Below are positions 1 to 6,479 of a stretch of 8,429 nt of DNA, in pieces; position 1 is the first letter of the stretch, and every line of letters begins with the position of its first letter. The DNA lies in the NCBI GenBank assembly GCA_005801395.1, contig SYDV01000171.1:1-8429 (forward strand). Reading direction: 5' to 3'. A program made the position numbers and the translations under genes. The notes under the pieces are model-generated. The model searched no databases. It was not told where the DNA came from and worked only from the letters and a program-made list of their open reading frames with translations. This DNA is from Planctomycetia bacterium (GTDB lineage Bacteria; Planctomycetota; UBA11346).

Positions 1-456
1 ATCTTATCGCTGTATCCGAACTTACAGGGTGCGCAGGACGTGCTACAGGACACCAATGTCACCATTTGGAAGAAGGCTGAGGAATTTACCCAGGGCACCT
101 GCTTCATGGCCTGGGCGTGCAAGATTGCCTATTTCCATGTCCTGAGCGAGCGTCGGCGAGTTGGACGGTCCGCTTCGGTGCTGGATGAAGATGTACTGAA
201 TTATTTAGCCGAACGCCAAGATGAACGAATTAGTGGTATGGATGTGCGCACGCAAACGTTGGTTAGTTGCCTGCAAAAATTAACCGCTAAGCAACGCACA
301 TTAGTCGAACAACGTTACGGGCCTGGTGGTTCAGTACAAGAAATCGCCGCGAGTTTAGGGAAATCAGTTGGGGCAGTTTCGCAAACCTTGTTCCGCATTC
401 GTGATTCGTTGTTGGCTTGCGTCGAAACACATTTACGTCAGCAAGGTGAAGTATGA
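1..456 (+). CDS. ECF RNA polymerase sigma factor, 5'-truncated by window edge
   Basis: Sigma-70 family factor that would direct RNA polymerase to a small regulon. The reading frame is open from base 1, and the residues encoded before the first possible start (GTG at 40) already fit sigma region 2, so the true start lies left of the window. Numbering visible residues from base 1, region 2 covers about 1-53 (NLQGAQDVLQDTNVTIW, then FMAWACKIAY, as in the -10-binding helices). A variable linker follows, then region 4 at about 87-140, with a helix-turn-helix around SVQEIAASLGKSVGAVSQTL. The pattern is that of the Rhodopirellula/Verrucomicrobium ECF group. The stop codon overlaps the ATG of the FecR-like gene (ATGA, 453-456), so the two are co-transcribed and probably translationally coupled. 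Family assignment is firm. The regulon cannot be told from the sequence. Confidence 0.93.
   Translation: MLSLYPNLQGAQDVLQDTNVTIWKKAEEFTQGTCFMAWACKIAYFHVLSERRRVGRSASVLDEDVLNYLAERQDERISGMDVRTQTLVSCLQKLTAKQRTLVEQRYGPGGSVQEIAASLGKSVGAVSQTLFRIRDSLLACVETHLRQQGEV
443..449 (+). promoter_or_regulatory. Ribosome binding site of the FecR-like gene
   Basis: AAGGTGA lies inside the last codons of the sigma factor gene, with its GG six bases before the ATG at 453. It supports this ATG as the start and the ATGA overlap as genuine coupling. Confidence 0.6.
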
Positions 457-2060
457 ATTCGTCATTGGTACTTGATGAATTATTACAGCAACTTTCCGCT
501 GGGACTTTAGATGACAGTGGACGTGTGCGTTTAAATGAATGCCTTCGTGGAGATCCGTTGGCCTGCGAGCGTTACCTCAATCATCAAATGCTGGAGGGTC
601 AATTACACCGTCAATTTGGTGGAAGCGTGCCGGACATTGGAATTCCTGAATTGCATCTTGCGCCTGTAGTCAAAAGCCGAGTCGATCATTTTTCATGGGC
701 GTTGCTGACGTCGGCAGCGGCAGTTATATTAGTCGCGGTAGGATTTGGGCTGATGCAATTTTCACAATCTCCAGCAGCACCCACCGTGAATGAGACATCC
801 GTCGCGTCGGTGGCGATGATTGTCGCCACCAATAATGCGATCTGGAACGATGGCATAAATCGTCAGCCTGGTTTGCGTCTACGCCCCAGTGAAATGTCAT
901 TAGAATCCGGACATGCGTGGATTCGTTTTGATTCTGGCGCTGAAGTCATCATGCATGATAATACTATTTTAGCGGTGGAAACAGCAGGTAGTGGCAAGTT
1001 ACGGCTTGGAACTTTGACTTTTCGCGTGCCAGAAGAGGCCATTGGTTTTTCCATTTCTACTCCGGTATCAGAAGTAATTGATTTAGGCACGGAATTTCAA
1101 GTCGCAGTGGGTAAAGATGGAAACACTGAAGTTCAAGTTTTAGATGGTTCAGTCCGTTACGAACCGTTACAAAATAATCAGCCGTCAACTGACGAAATGG
1201 TATTAACCACCGGACAAGGCATCAGAATCCAGTCACAGACCGCACCGACACCAATTCCTGTATCGGCGTTACGTTTTGCCACTTTAATACAACAACAAAC
1301 TCCTTCGCACAAAACAGGAACCTTATTAGCATATGAACCTTTTAATTATAACCGTGAACAAATTCCCAACGATCAATTTGCGCACGGCGGTTTAGGCTGG
1401 AAAAGTCCATGGGCCAGCAGGAAACAGGATTATATTCAGCGTCACCGATTGCTGCACGACACCTCGATCGTGACTCCCGTAAATATGACACCCGCAAAAG
1501 GTCGTGCTCTGCAATTGTCTATCGATCCAGAACAGCAAATGGGATATTTGGTTGCGATGTATCGATTGCTAAAAAAACCGATTTTCGCCAATAAAGATGA
1601 TACGCGCTATATCAGTTATTTACTTAAACGGGGGCAGACTCATGTAAAGGCATCATGGATCCAAATCTTTTTACGTAGCGATTATGAGCGCAAAGGAAAT
1701 GGACGATCAGTCATGGGAGCGTCGCTGCTGAGCGACAATCGGATAGCCGCAATGAATGCTGGCGAAAATAATGTTTCGGCCCAAGCGTTATTTGATCCAG
1801 AAAAAAATCACATAGTTGTCATAAAAATAGTTACTCGAGCCAAGGGCCTCGATGTGGTGTCAGTGTGGTTAAAGCCCGTCGATTCTCCGTTACCGGAGCA
1901 AGAACCAAGTACTTGGTCAGTTGTTGGTCGCGGTGCGATGTTAGACGAAGAGTTCGATCAATTAACTATGATCAGTGCACCGGATTCATCATTTATAGTG
2001 GACGAATTCCGGGTTGGAACCAGCTGGGATTCAGTCGTCCCGGCCAGTGAGGCACCGTAG
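453..2060 (+). CDS. FecR-like transmembrane regulator with C-terminal LamG-like region
   Basis: Probable membrane partner of the preceding sigma factor, 535 residues. Residues 1-80 are cytoplasmic and resemble the short anti-sigma-like N-termini of this family. One membrane helix lies at about 81-103 (WALLTSAAAVILVAVGFGLM). A FecR beta-domain lies at about 150-237, with characteristic pieces: ARIRF-like HAWIRFDSGAEV, ISTPVSEVIDLGTEFQV and TEVQVLDGSV. From about 289 to the end there is a long exported region that begins LLAYEPFNYN, contains GGLGWKSPW and ends VDEFRVGTSWDSVVP. This is the style of concanavalin/laminin-G-like domains attached to such proteins in planctomycetes and verrucomicrobia. 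The large extension sets it apart from classical iron-transport FecR (about 300 residues), which signals from TonB-dependent receptors; no such receptor is nearby. The FecR call is strong. The LamG-like call and anti-sigma role are inferences. Confidence 0.88.
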   Translation: MNSSLVLDELLQQLSAGTLDDSGRVRLNECLRGDPLACERYLNHQMLEGQLHRQFGGSVPDIGIPELHLAPVVKSRVDHFSWALLTSAAAVILVAVGFGLMQFSQSPAAPTVNETSVASVAMIVATNNAIWNDGINRQPGLRLRPSEMSLESGHAWIRFDSGAEVIMHDNTILAVETAGSGKLRLGTLTFRVPEEAIGFSISTPVSEVIDLGTEFQVAVGKDGNTEVQVLDGSVRYEPLQNNQPSTDEMVLTTGQGIRIQSQTAPTPIPVSALRFATLIQQQTPSHKTGTLLAYEPFNYNREQIPNDQFAHGGLGWKSPWASRKQDYIQRHRLLHDTSIVTPVNMTPAKGRALQLSIDPEQQMGYLVAMYRLLKKPIFANKDDTRYISYLLKRGQTHVKASWIQIFLRSDYERKGNGRSVMGASLLSDNRIAAMNAGENNVSAQALFDPEKNHIVVIKIVTRAKGLDVVSVWLKPVDSPLPEQEPSTWSVVGRGAMLDEEFDQLTMISAPDSSFIVDEFRVGTSWDSVVPASEAP

Positions 2061-2125
2061 ATAACTCACATTATATTCCCACGTCACGGATGACGAAAAA
2101 TTGCGGGTTGTCAGGTTTGATTTAC

Positions 2126-3535
2126 TTACTTCGCCTTTTCGTTTTTCTTCTTCTCAATAAACGGATACAGTGGTTTGGGTACCTCAACTTCACCAGCTGG
2201 TCGACGTGCAGTGGGTTTATTGCCGCCAATTTCGGTGTCCATTTTCGTAATAAGCGCCTGCAAACGCGCCACGATTTCAGGATTCGCTGCTGCGACGTTT
2301 TTTGACTCACCAATATCCTGATCTAAATGATATAAACGCGGATCATCACCGGCTGCATCGGGTAAAATTTTGGCTCCCATACCTTCGGGTTGCGGTTTAA
2401 CCGCAAGTTTCCATGGGCCCTGGCGCACAGCCTGTAAGGTATAACCGTTAAAATAATAATGTGCTTCACGTGGCGATGTCGTGGAAGTCGCAAATAAGAG
2501 CGGCGAAATATCTTTGCCGTCGATCACCGGCATGGCTGGTACGGCACCACCGGCGATCGACACACAGGTGGGCAATAAATCAATCGTGCCGGCTACGGCG
2601 TCGCAGGTCTTACCCGCTGGAATTCGGCTTGGCCACCAAGCAAGAGTAGGAACTCGTACGCCACCTTCCCAGGTGCCACCTTTGGTTCCTCGTAATGGTG
2701 CCGCACTGCCAGCATCTGCCCCCTTACTTCCCCATGGTCCATTGTCGCTGGTAAAAATAACCATGGTGTTATTGGCAATATTAAGCTTTTCGAGTGTCTG
2801 TAAAATTTGGCCCGTACTGGCATCAACTTCTTCTACCCAATCACCAAAGCGACCATTTGCCGATTTACCGGCAAAATCCGGACCAGGATAAATCGGAACA
2901 TGCACAGCGGTATGTGGCAGATACAGGAAGAATGGTTTATCTTTATTCGTCGTAATAAATTTAACTGCTTCGTCCGTGTAGCGTTGGGTGAGCGTACTTT
3001 GCTGCGCACCAGTGAGCAGTGATTCTATCTTTTCATCATGCATCAATGGCACCACCCCTTCTGTGCCATTTTCTGCCTGTCGCATCATGTCATTGGAATA
3101 CGGCAACCCCACATAGTGATCAAATCCCTGCCGCGTAGGTAAAAATTCGGGTTGATCGCCTACGTGCCATTTACCAATGCACATCGTTGCGTAGTTTTGT
3201 TCCTTTAAACGATCAGCGATAGTAAATTCAGCCGGATTCAAACCGTTCCGATTATTTGGCCCATAGACCCCAGGCACCGACACGCGGACCCCATAACAAC
3301 CCGTCAATAATTGCGCACGCGATACCGAACAGACCGGCGCTGCATAGAAACTGGTGAGTTTCATCCCCTCTTGCGCCATGCGGTCGAGGTGTGGTGTACG
3401 TTGTTTTGTCGCACCAAATGATCCAATATCGGCGTAGCCCAAGTCATCGAGAAAAATAATGACGATATTCGGTTTATCAGCGCCCTGGGCACAAAGCCCG
3501 CAAGCCAATAAAACGGACATTAACAGTGTGCGCAT
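2126..3535 (-). CDS. Exported formylglycine-dependent sulfatase (arylsulfatase family)
   Basis: Type I sulfatase, 469 residues, hydrolysing a sulfate ester on an unknown substrate. Residues 1-19 form a signal peptide (RTLLMSVLLACGLCAQGA), so the enzyme works in the periplasm or outside. The catalytic signature is CSVSRAQLLTG with Cys69 (to be converted to formylglycine) and Arg73. The third signature position is Val71 instead of the usual Pro or Ala. Other active-site residues are visible: metal ligands Asp30-Asp31 in FLDDLGYADIG, Lys122 and His124 in GKWHVGD, His208/His212, Asp264-Asn265 in TSDNGPWG, and Lys285 in RGTKGG. The C-terminus is lysine-rich (FIEKKKNEKAK). The start ATG is preceded by GGGAG at 5 bases (3541-3547). 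The gene converges on the FecR-like gene. Sulfatases are abundant in marine PVC bacteria, where they desulfate polysaccharides; that substrate is inferred here. Confidence 0.93.
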   Translation of the reverse strand: MRTLLMSVLLACGLCAQGADKPNIVIIFLDDLGYADIGSFGATKQRTPHLDRMAQEGMKLTSFYAAPVCSVSRAQLLTGCYGVRVSVPGVYGPNNRNGLNPAEFTIADRLKEQNYATMCIGKWHVGDQPEFLPTRQGFDHYVGLPYSNDMMRQAENGTEGVVPLMHDEKIESLLTGAQQSTLTQRYTDEAVKFITTNKDKPFFLYLPHTAVHVPIYPGPDFAGKSANGRFGDWVEEVDASTGQILQTLEKLNIANNTMVIFTSDNGPWGSKGADAGSAAPLRGTKGGTWEGGVRVPTLAWWPSRIPAGKTCDAVAGTIDLLPTCVSIAGGAVPAMPVIDGKDISPLLFATSTTSPREAHYYFNGYTLQAVRQGPWKLAVKPQPEGMGAKILPDAAGDDPRLYHLDQDIGESKNVAAANPEIVARLQALITKMDTEIGGNKPTARRPAGEVEVPKPLYPFIEKKKNEKAK

Positions 3536-3668
3536 GACATCTCCCAGGTGTTAAAATATCTATCCATTCGACAGGCAACCGTTGTGCGGGAAAACCCTAC
3601 GTTTTTATTGCTTTGTATCCAAAAGCCGATTTGCCATATCTCAATAAGAGTAATTACGGCGCAACAGT

Positions 3669-3706
3669 AGATCCCCTACTCGTTGTTGGTAACAAGCAGG
3701 GGATCT
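3669..3706. terminator. Strong imperfect hairpin, probable terminator or 5'-leader structure
   Basis: Arms AGATCCCCT (3669-3677) and AGGGGATCT (3698-3706) pair perfectly over 9 bp. The stem continues through CT/AG and GTT/AAC with single mismatches to a GTTGGT loop. It lies 106 bases past the NIPSNAP stop and 134 bases before the sulfatase start, both on the minus strand. The T-run is poor on both sides (CTTTGGGTT on the plus strand, TACTGTTGC on the minus strand), so it is not a textbook rho-independent terminator. It may instead be a leader structure or RNA-stabilising hairpin for the sulfatase transcript. Confidence 0.5.
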
Positions 3707-3811
3707 TTGGGTTCTATCCAAATGTGTAATATGACCGTATGGCACCATCGCACCGGGGAAGTACTTGAACAATTAGTAACGTTCAAATGCCTCCGCGATG
3801 AAAATAACTGA

Positions 3812-4588
3812 TTATTTTAGCGGAGAGAAATCCGTTGGCGCCATTAAGAGTGATAATACGCCATTTTCTTTTTCGGTTAGCGGACCGTCTTTTTCTGATG
3901 CGGCTTTAGCCTCAATCCAAATAGGATCTGCGCGAAAGGCGGCGAATGACGCGGCCTGCGCAGCTTTGTCCTGATGGGCGAGTAAATAAATGAGTTTGTT
4001 ACCTGCACCATCTTTTTCACGCGTAGGCGTCATGTAAACAATATTCGTCATGCCATGTTTTTTGAATAATTCGACCGTGTGACCACTGAAGCGCTGATGC
4101 AAAGCTTCTAATTTTCCAGTTGGAGAAGTGTACGTACGTAATTCAAAGGTACGATTCGTAGCCGCCGATTCGACATTAAACATAGAATAAGCCGTCGGTG
4201 CTAAATAGATGCTCTCAACCTTTGCCACCAATTTACCATTAACTTCCGATGCTTTGGCGGCAGCTTTCCAATCCGGATCTGAGATAAATGCTTTCCACAT
4301 CACTTCGCGCTGTTCCGCACTTGGATAAGCCAACAAATAGACGAGTGTGTTTTTTGATCCGTCTTTTTCTTCGATCGGCGTCCAATATCCAACGTTGGTG
4401 ATGCCGTGTTTTTCAAACAATTTCAACGTATGATTACGAAAACGAGCTAACATATCATCAAATTTACCCTCAGCCGCGCGATAAGTCCGCATTTCAAAAA
4501 AAGCAGGAACCGGTTTTGTATCCGCAGCTATTGCGGCGAATGAAAATGTCATGGCGATTGCCAGGATGAACAAAGCAGCGAATTTCAT
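3812..4588 (-). CDS. Exported tandem NIPSNAP-domain protein
   Basis: 258-residue protein with two NIPSNAP repeats, a small alpha+beta-barrel (dimeric ferredoxin-like) fold of poorly defined biochemical function. Residues 1-22 are a clear signal peptide (MKFAALFILAIAMTFSFAAIAA), so the mature protein is outside the cytoplasm. Repeat 1 starts at about residue 31 (FEMRTYRAAEGKFDDM, then HTLKLFEKHGITNVGYWTP, then DPDWKAAAKAS). Repeat 2 starts at about 148 (FELRTYTSPTGKLEAL, then HTVELFKKHGMTNIVYMTP, then DPIWIEAKAAS). The start was set at 4588, not the in-frame ATG 54 bases upstream, because GGAG (4595-4598) sits six bases before it and the signal peptide then begins at residue 1. It is on the same strand as the sulfatase, 276 bases upstream of it with a hairpin between, so co-transcription is uncertain. 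The family call is firm and the function unknown. Confidence 0.9.
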   Translation of the reverse strand: MKFAALFILAIAMTFSFAAIAADTKPVPAFFEMRTYRAAEGKFDDMLARFRNHTLKLFEKHGITNVGYWTPIEEKDGSKNTLVYLLAYPSAEQREVMWKAFISDPDWKAAAKASEVNGKLVAKVESIYLAPTAYSMFNVESAATNRTFELRTYTSPTGKLEALHQRFSGHTVELFKKHGMTNIVYMTPTREKDGAGNKLIYLLAHQDKAAQAASFAAFRADPIWIEAKAASEKDGPLTEKENGVLSLLMAPTDFSPLK

Positions 4589-4594
4589 GAGGAG

Positions 4595-4598
4595 CTCC
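4595..4598 (-). promoter_or_regulatory. Ribosome binding site that fixes the NIPSNAP start
   Basis: On the minus strand GGAG is followed by CTCCTC and then the ATG at 4588. The upstream in-frame ATG at 4642 has no comparable site, and starting there would add 18 residues ahead of a normal signal peptide. Confidence 0.6.
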
Positions 4599-4639
4599 AT
4601 GGGGTAGTAAAGGCGAAAGGCTGAGAAGGTCGGGCAGAA

Positions 4640-4699
4640 CATAGACCGTTTCAGCCCAGTTCAAATCCCCTGCGCTTAGGAATCATGACAAGGTCTATG
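4640..4699. repeat. Separated inverted repeat in divergent promoter region
   Basis: CATAGACC (4640-4647) and GGTCTATG (4692-4699) are perfect reverse complements, separated by 44 bases, with centres 52 bases apart. They lie between the divergent NIPSNAP and LURP-one-like genes, where paired operator sites would be expected. Eight bases is short enough to arise by chance; the location is what makes it noteworthy. Confidence 0.3.
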
Positions 4700-4721
4700 A
4701 CCAACCAAACAAAAGGCCGAC

Positions 4722-4736
4722 TTGACCAAAGGTGAA
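4722..4736 (+). promoter_or_regulatory. Candidate -35/operator element upstream of LURP-one-like gene
   Basis: TTGACCAAAGGTGAA starts with a near-consensus sigma-70 -35 box (TTGACC) and is nearly palindromic: TTGACC against GGTGAA, with one mismatched pair. It is 33 bases before the start codon at 4770. A matching -10 is weak (GGCTAA, 4745-4750, 17-base spacing). The same element, one base shorter and on the minus strand, occurs at 6558-6571 upstream of the lactate permease remnant. Confidence 0.4.
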
Positions 4737-4769
4737 CGATAGCAGGCTAAGCTCCTCGGAGCTCTCACC

Positions 4770-5357
4770 ATGTTTGATCGTCGTACTTTTTTCATTCGTG
4801 AACACGTCGGGATGATGAAACTCAAGAATACCTACGATATTCTTGATCCAGAAAACCAGGCACCACTGGGCATTGCCAAAGAAACTACGCCTGGCTGGGT
4901 AATCGCCTTACGTTTTCTCCTTAATAAAGGCATGCTGCCAATTGTTGTGGTCATTAGCGCAAGCGAGAATGAAACGCCATTACTAACCCTCAGTCGTGGA
5001 TTTACCTTCCTGCGATCAAAAGTGTGGATCGAAAAAAAGGACGGGCAACGCATCGGCTACTTTAAGTCTAAATTATTCTCATTGGGTGGCGGCTTTTTAA
5101 TCTATGATATGCAGGACCAACAAATTGCGGATATTAAGGGTGATTGGAAAGGTTGGAACTTCCGTTTTCTTAATGCTGAGGGCAAAGAAATCGGATTAGT
5201 AACCAAAAAATGGGCCGGCATTGGTAAAGAAATGTTTACCTCGGCTGATAATTATTTGATCTCGATTGAAGACCTGGGAGATAAACAAGCGGCCTACGGT
5301 GCGCTGTTGCTCGCTGCTGGCATCGCTATTGATACGGTATTTAAAGAAAAAGGCTGA
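4770..5357 (+). CDS. LURP-one/phospholipid scramblase-like protein
   Basis: 195-residue protein of the Tubby-C-terminal-like superfamily (LURP-one-related/scramblase). The N-terminal part, FFIREHVGMMKLKNTYDILDP at about residues 7-27, is the usual opening of bacterial members. A series of short beta strands with turn motifs follows (VWIEKKDGQRIGYFKSK, GGGFLIYDMQDQQIADIKGDWKGWNFRFLNA). A hydrophobic C-terminal helix, AAYGALLLAAGIAIDTVF at 174-191, would thread the beta-barrel in this fold. There is no signal peptide. CGGAG ends eight bases before the ATG and supports the start. It appears to be a single-gene unit: divergent promoter region in front, terminator hairpin 10 bases after the stop. 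The biochemical role of bacterial members is not established. The family call is good, but lipid scrambling should not be assumed. Confidence 0.82.
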   Translation: MFDRRTFFIREHVGMMKLKNTYDILDPENQAPLGIAKETTPGWVIALRFLLNKGMLPIVVVISASENETPLLTLSRGFTFLRSKVWIEKKDGQRIGYFKSKLFSLGGGFLIYDMQDQQIADIKGDWKGWNFRFLNAEGKEIGLVTKKWAGIGKEMFTSADNYLISIEDLGDKQAAYGALLLAAGIAIDTVFKEKG

Positions 5358-5366
5358 GTTGAAACA

Positions 5367-5390
5367 ACCATAACACCTACGTGTTATGGT
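5367..5390. terminator. Bidirectional rho-independent terminator
   Basis: ACCATAACAC (5367-5376), loop CTAC and GTGTTATGGT (5381-5390) make a perfect 10-bp stem. It is followed by GCCTTTTCC on the plus strand and by TTGTTTC on the minus strand. It ends the LURP-one-like transcript and can serve the convergent permease remnant too. Its right arm contains that gene's stop codon (5384-5386) and last sense bases. Confidence 0.8.
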
Positions 5391-6184
5391 GCCTTTTCCG
5401 TTACAGTCCGATTACCCCCACCGGCCCAGCGAGCGATGACCGTCATTACAATTGCCATACCTAGGGTTACGGCTAAATAAATGACTCCGTCTTGTGCCTG
5501 CGCCATTGCCTTTGCCGCGGTTGATGCGGCGTTTGAATATTCCGGAATCATCCACGTCAGATAATATGCTTGTAGGTAGGTAATCACGGCGATGATCGAG
5601 GTTAAAATCAATGAATGCTTAATCATATAGCGGAAAATGTCGCCTTCACGTCCGACCATTCCGACGGTGGCTGCGGCAACGGCTAAGGTTTGTGGTGAAA
5701 TCATTTTGCCACAAACGCCACCAACGGTGTTGGCGGAAACCGTGACGACGGGATCAATTCCAATGCGAGTGGCGGTTTCTTGCTGCAGTTTTCCAAACAG
5801 TGCGTTCGATGACGTGTCAGAGCCAGTCATGAAGACGCCTAACCAGCCAAGGAATGCCGCAAAGAATGGGAACATGGTGCCGGTGGTGGCGAATGCCGCA
5901 CCCAGCGTACTCGCCATGCCAGAAAAATTCATGATATACGCAAAGCCAATAATGGCAGAGATGCTGACAACTGGCCAGCGCATGGCGATTGCAGAGTCGA
6001 CAAAAGTCCGCATCGCTTGTTTCATTGATGAACGCATCACAAAAATGGAACAAAGACCCGCCAGGAATACGGCTGTGCCAGCGGCACTGATTAAATTAAA
6101 ATTATAGATCGCTTTCATCGGCGTCGCGTCACGAATCACTTGTTCATGCAGTCCGGCGATGGGAATTTTAAATAATGATTTCAA
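5384..6184 (-). pseudogene. L-lactate permease, C-terminal fragment
   Basis: 266 codons matching the last ~210 residues of the L-lactate permease (LctP/LldP) family plus a C-terminal tail. The family's conserved cytoplasmic/membrane motifs are intact: GWLGVFMTGSDTSSNALFG (about 113-131), NTVGGVCGKMISPQ (about 152-165) and HSLILTSIIAVITYLQAYYLTWMIP (about 190-214). A last hydrophobic segment (VIYLAVTLGMAIVMTVIARW, 234-253) and TVTEKAP follow. At the 5' end the family-like reading (LFKIPIAGLHEQ) begins at a TTG codon, with an in-frame TGA only 15 bases upstream. There is no ribosome site or proper start, and this part lies +1 relative to the N-terminal fragment. Together with the absent middle of the protein, this marks the gene as broken, or the assembly as wrong. 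It once encoded a membrane lactate/proton (possibly glycolate) symporter. Confidence 0.8.
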
Positions 6185-6479
6185 AATCCCCTGTCTTCAC
6201 CGATAAATTAAAAATAAATAATGCCGGTAAAATAATCCAGCAAATCGGCCACAGACCGAACATCGCACCATAAAGCGATGCCAGCGTCGCCGACGGCATC
6301 GGCATGCCATAACCAAACATCGCAATAACCATGGCAATACCGAGCGTACTCAACGAAGCCCAGTGCCCTTTCATTCGATACCAAGCTAAAGCCCAAAATA
6401 AATAAAATATCGGTATAGAAGCTAGGCCAGCGGACAGTAGTAAATTGCCCATCGGGTCAGCGGAAATGGTCCACGGCAT
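6168..6479 (-). pseudogene. L-lactate permease, N-terminal fragment
   Basis: 103 codons, collinear with the first ~100 residues of L-lactate permease: PWTISADPMGNLLLSAGLASIP at the start, YGMPMPSATLASLYGAMFGLWPI at about 57-79 and NLSVKTGDFEII at the end, where family members continue into an arginine- and serine-containing stretch. Here TAA comes one codon after that point. Three hydrophobic segments are visible at about 12-32, 42-58 and 68-92. The start at 6479 was chosen over the upstream ATG at 6539 because the family N-terminus begins there and AAAAGG lies nine bases before it. The C-terminal fragment follows in a different frame, overlapping by 17 bases. About 230-250 residues of the family, including the usual glycine- and alanine-rich central motif, have no counterpart in between. 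Confidence 0.8.

Noticed and set aside
40..42. GTG as the start of the sigma factor
   Set aside because: The codons from base 1 to 39 are open and already fit sigma region 2 (LYPNLQGAQD), so the gene begins outside the window.
2082..2095. Hairpin CGTCA-CGGA-TGACG between the convergent FecR-like and sulfatase genes as a terminator
   Set aside because: The 5-bp stem is weak, and it is followed by A-run sequence on the plus strand and by no T-run on the minus strand.
2481..2891. 136-codon plus-strand open frame inside the sulfatase gene
   Set aside because: It mirrors sulfatase codons, is proline- and serine-rich without domain features, and has no ribosome site.
3588..3610. GGGAAAACCC followed by TACGTTTTT as a plus-strand terminator
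   Set aside because: The stem is only 3 bp, and no plus-strand gene ends here.
3765..3786. TTGAAC/GTTCAA inverted repeat just after the NIPSNAP stop
   Set aside because: The stem is short and AT-rich with a 10-base loop and no T-run; it is expected by chance.
4589..4642. Upstream ATG at 4642 as the NIPSNAP start
   Set aside because: It would place 18 residues before a normal signal peptide, and it lacks a ribosome site, unlike the ATG at 4588.
5637..6107. 156-codon plus-strand open frame opposite the permease remnant
   Set aside because: It is antisense to well-conserved permease codons, and its translation shows no recognisable family or membrane pattern.
6168..6185. Programmed ribosomal frameshift joining the two permease parts
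   Set aside because: The middle of the protein is missing as well, so a frameshift alone would not restore a functional permease; no classic slippery heptamer was seen.
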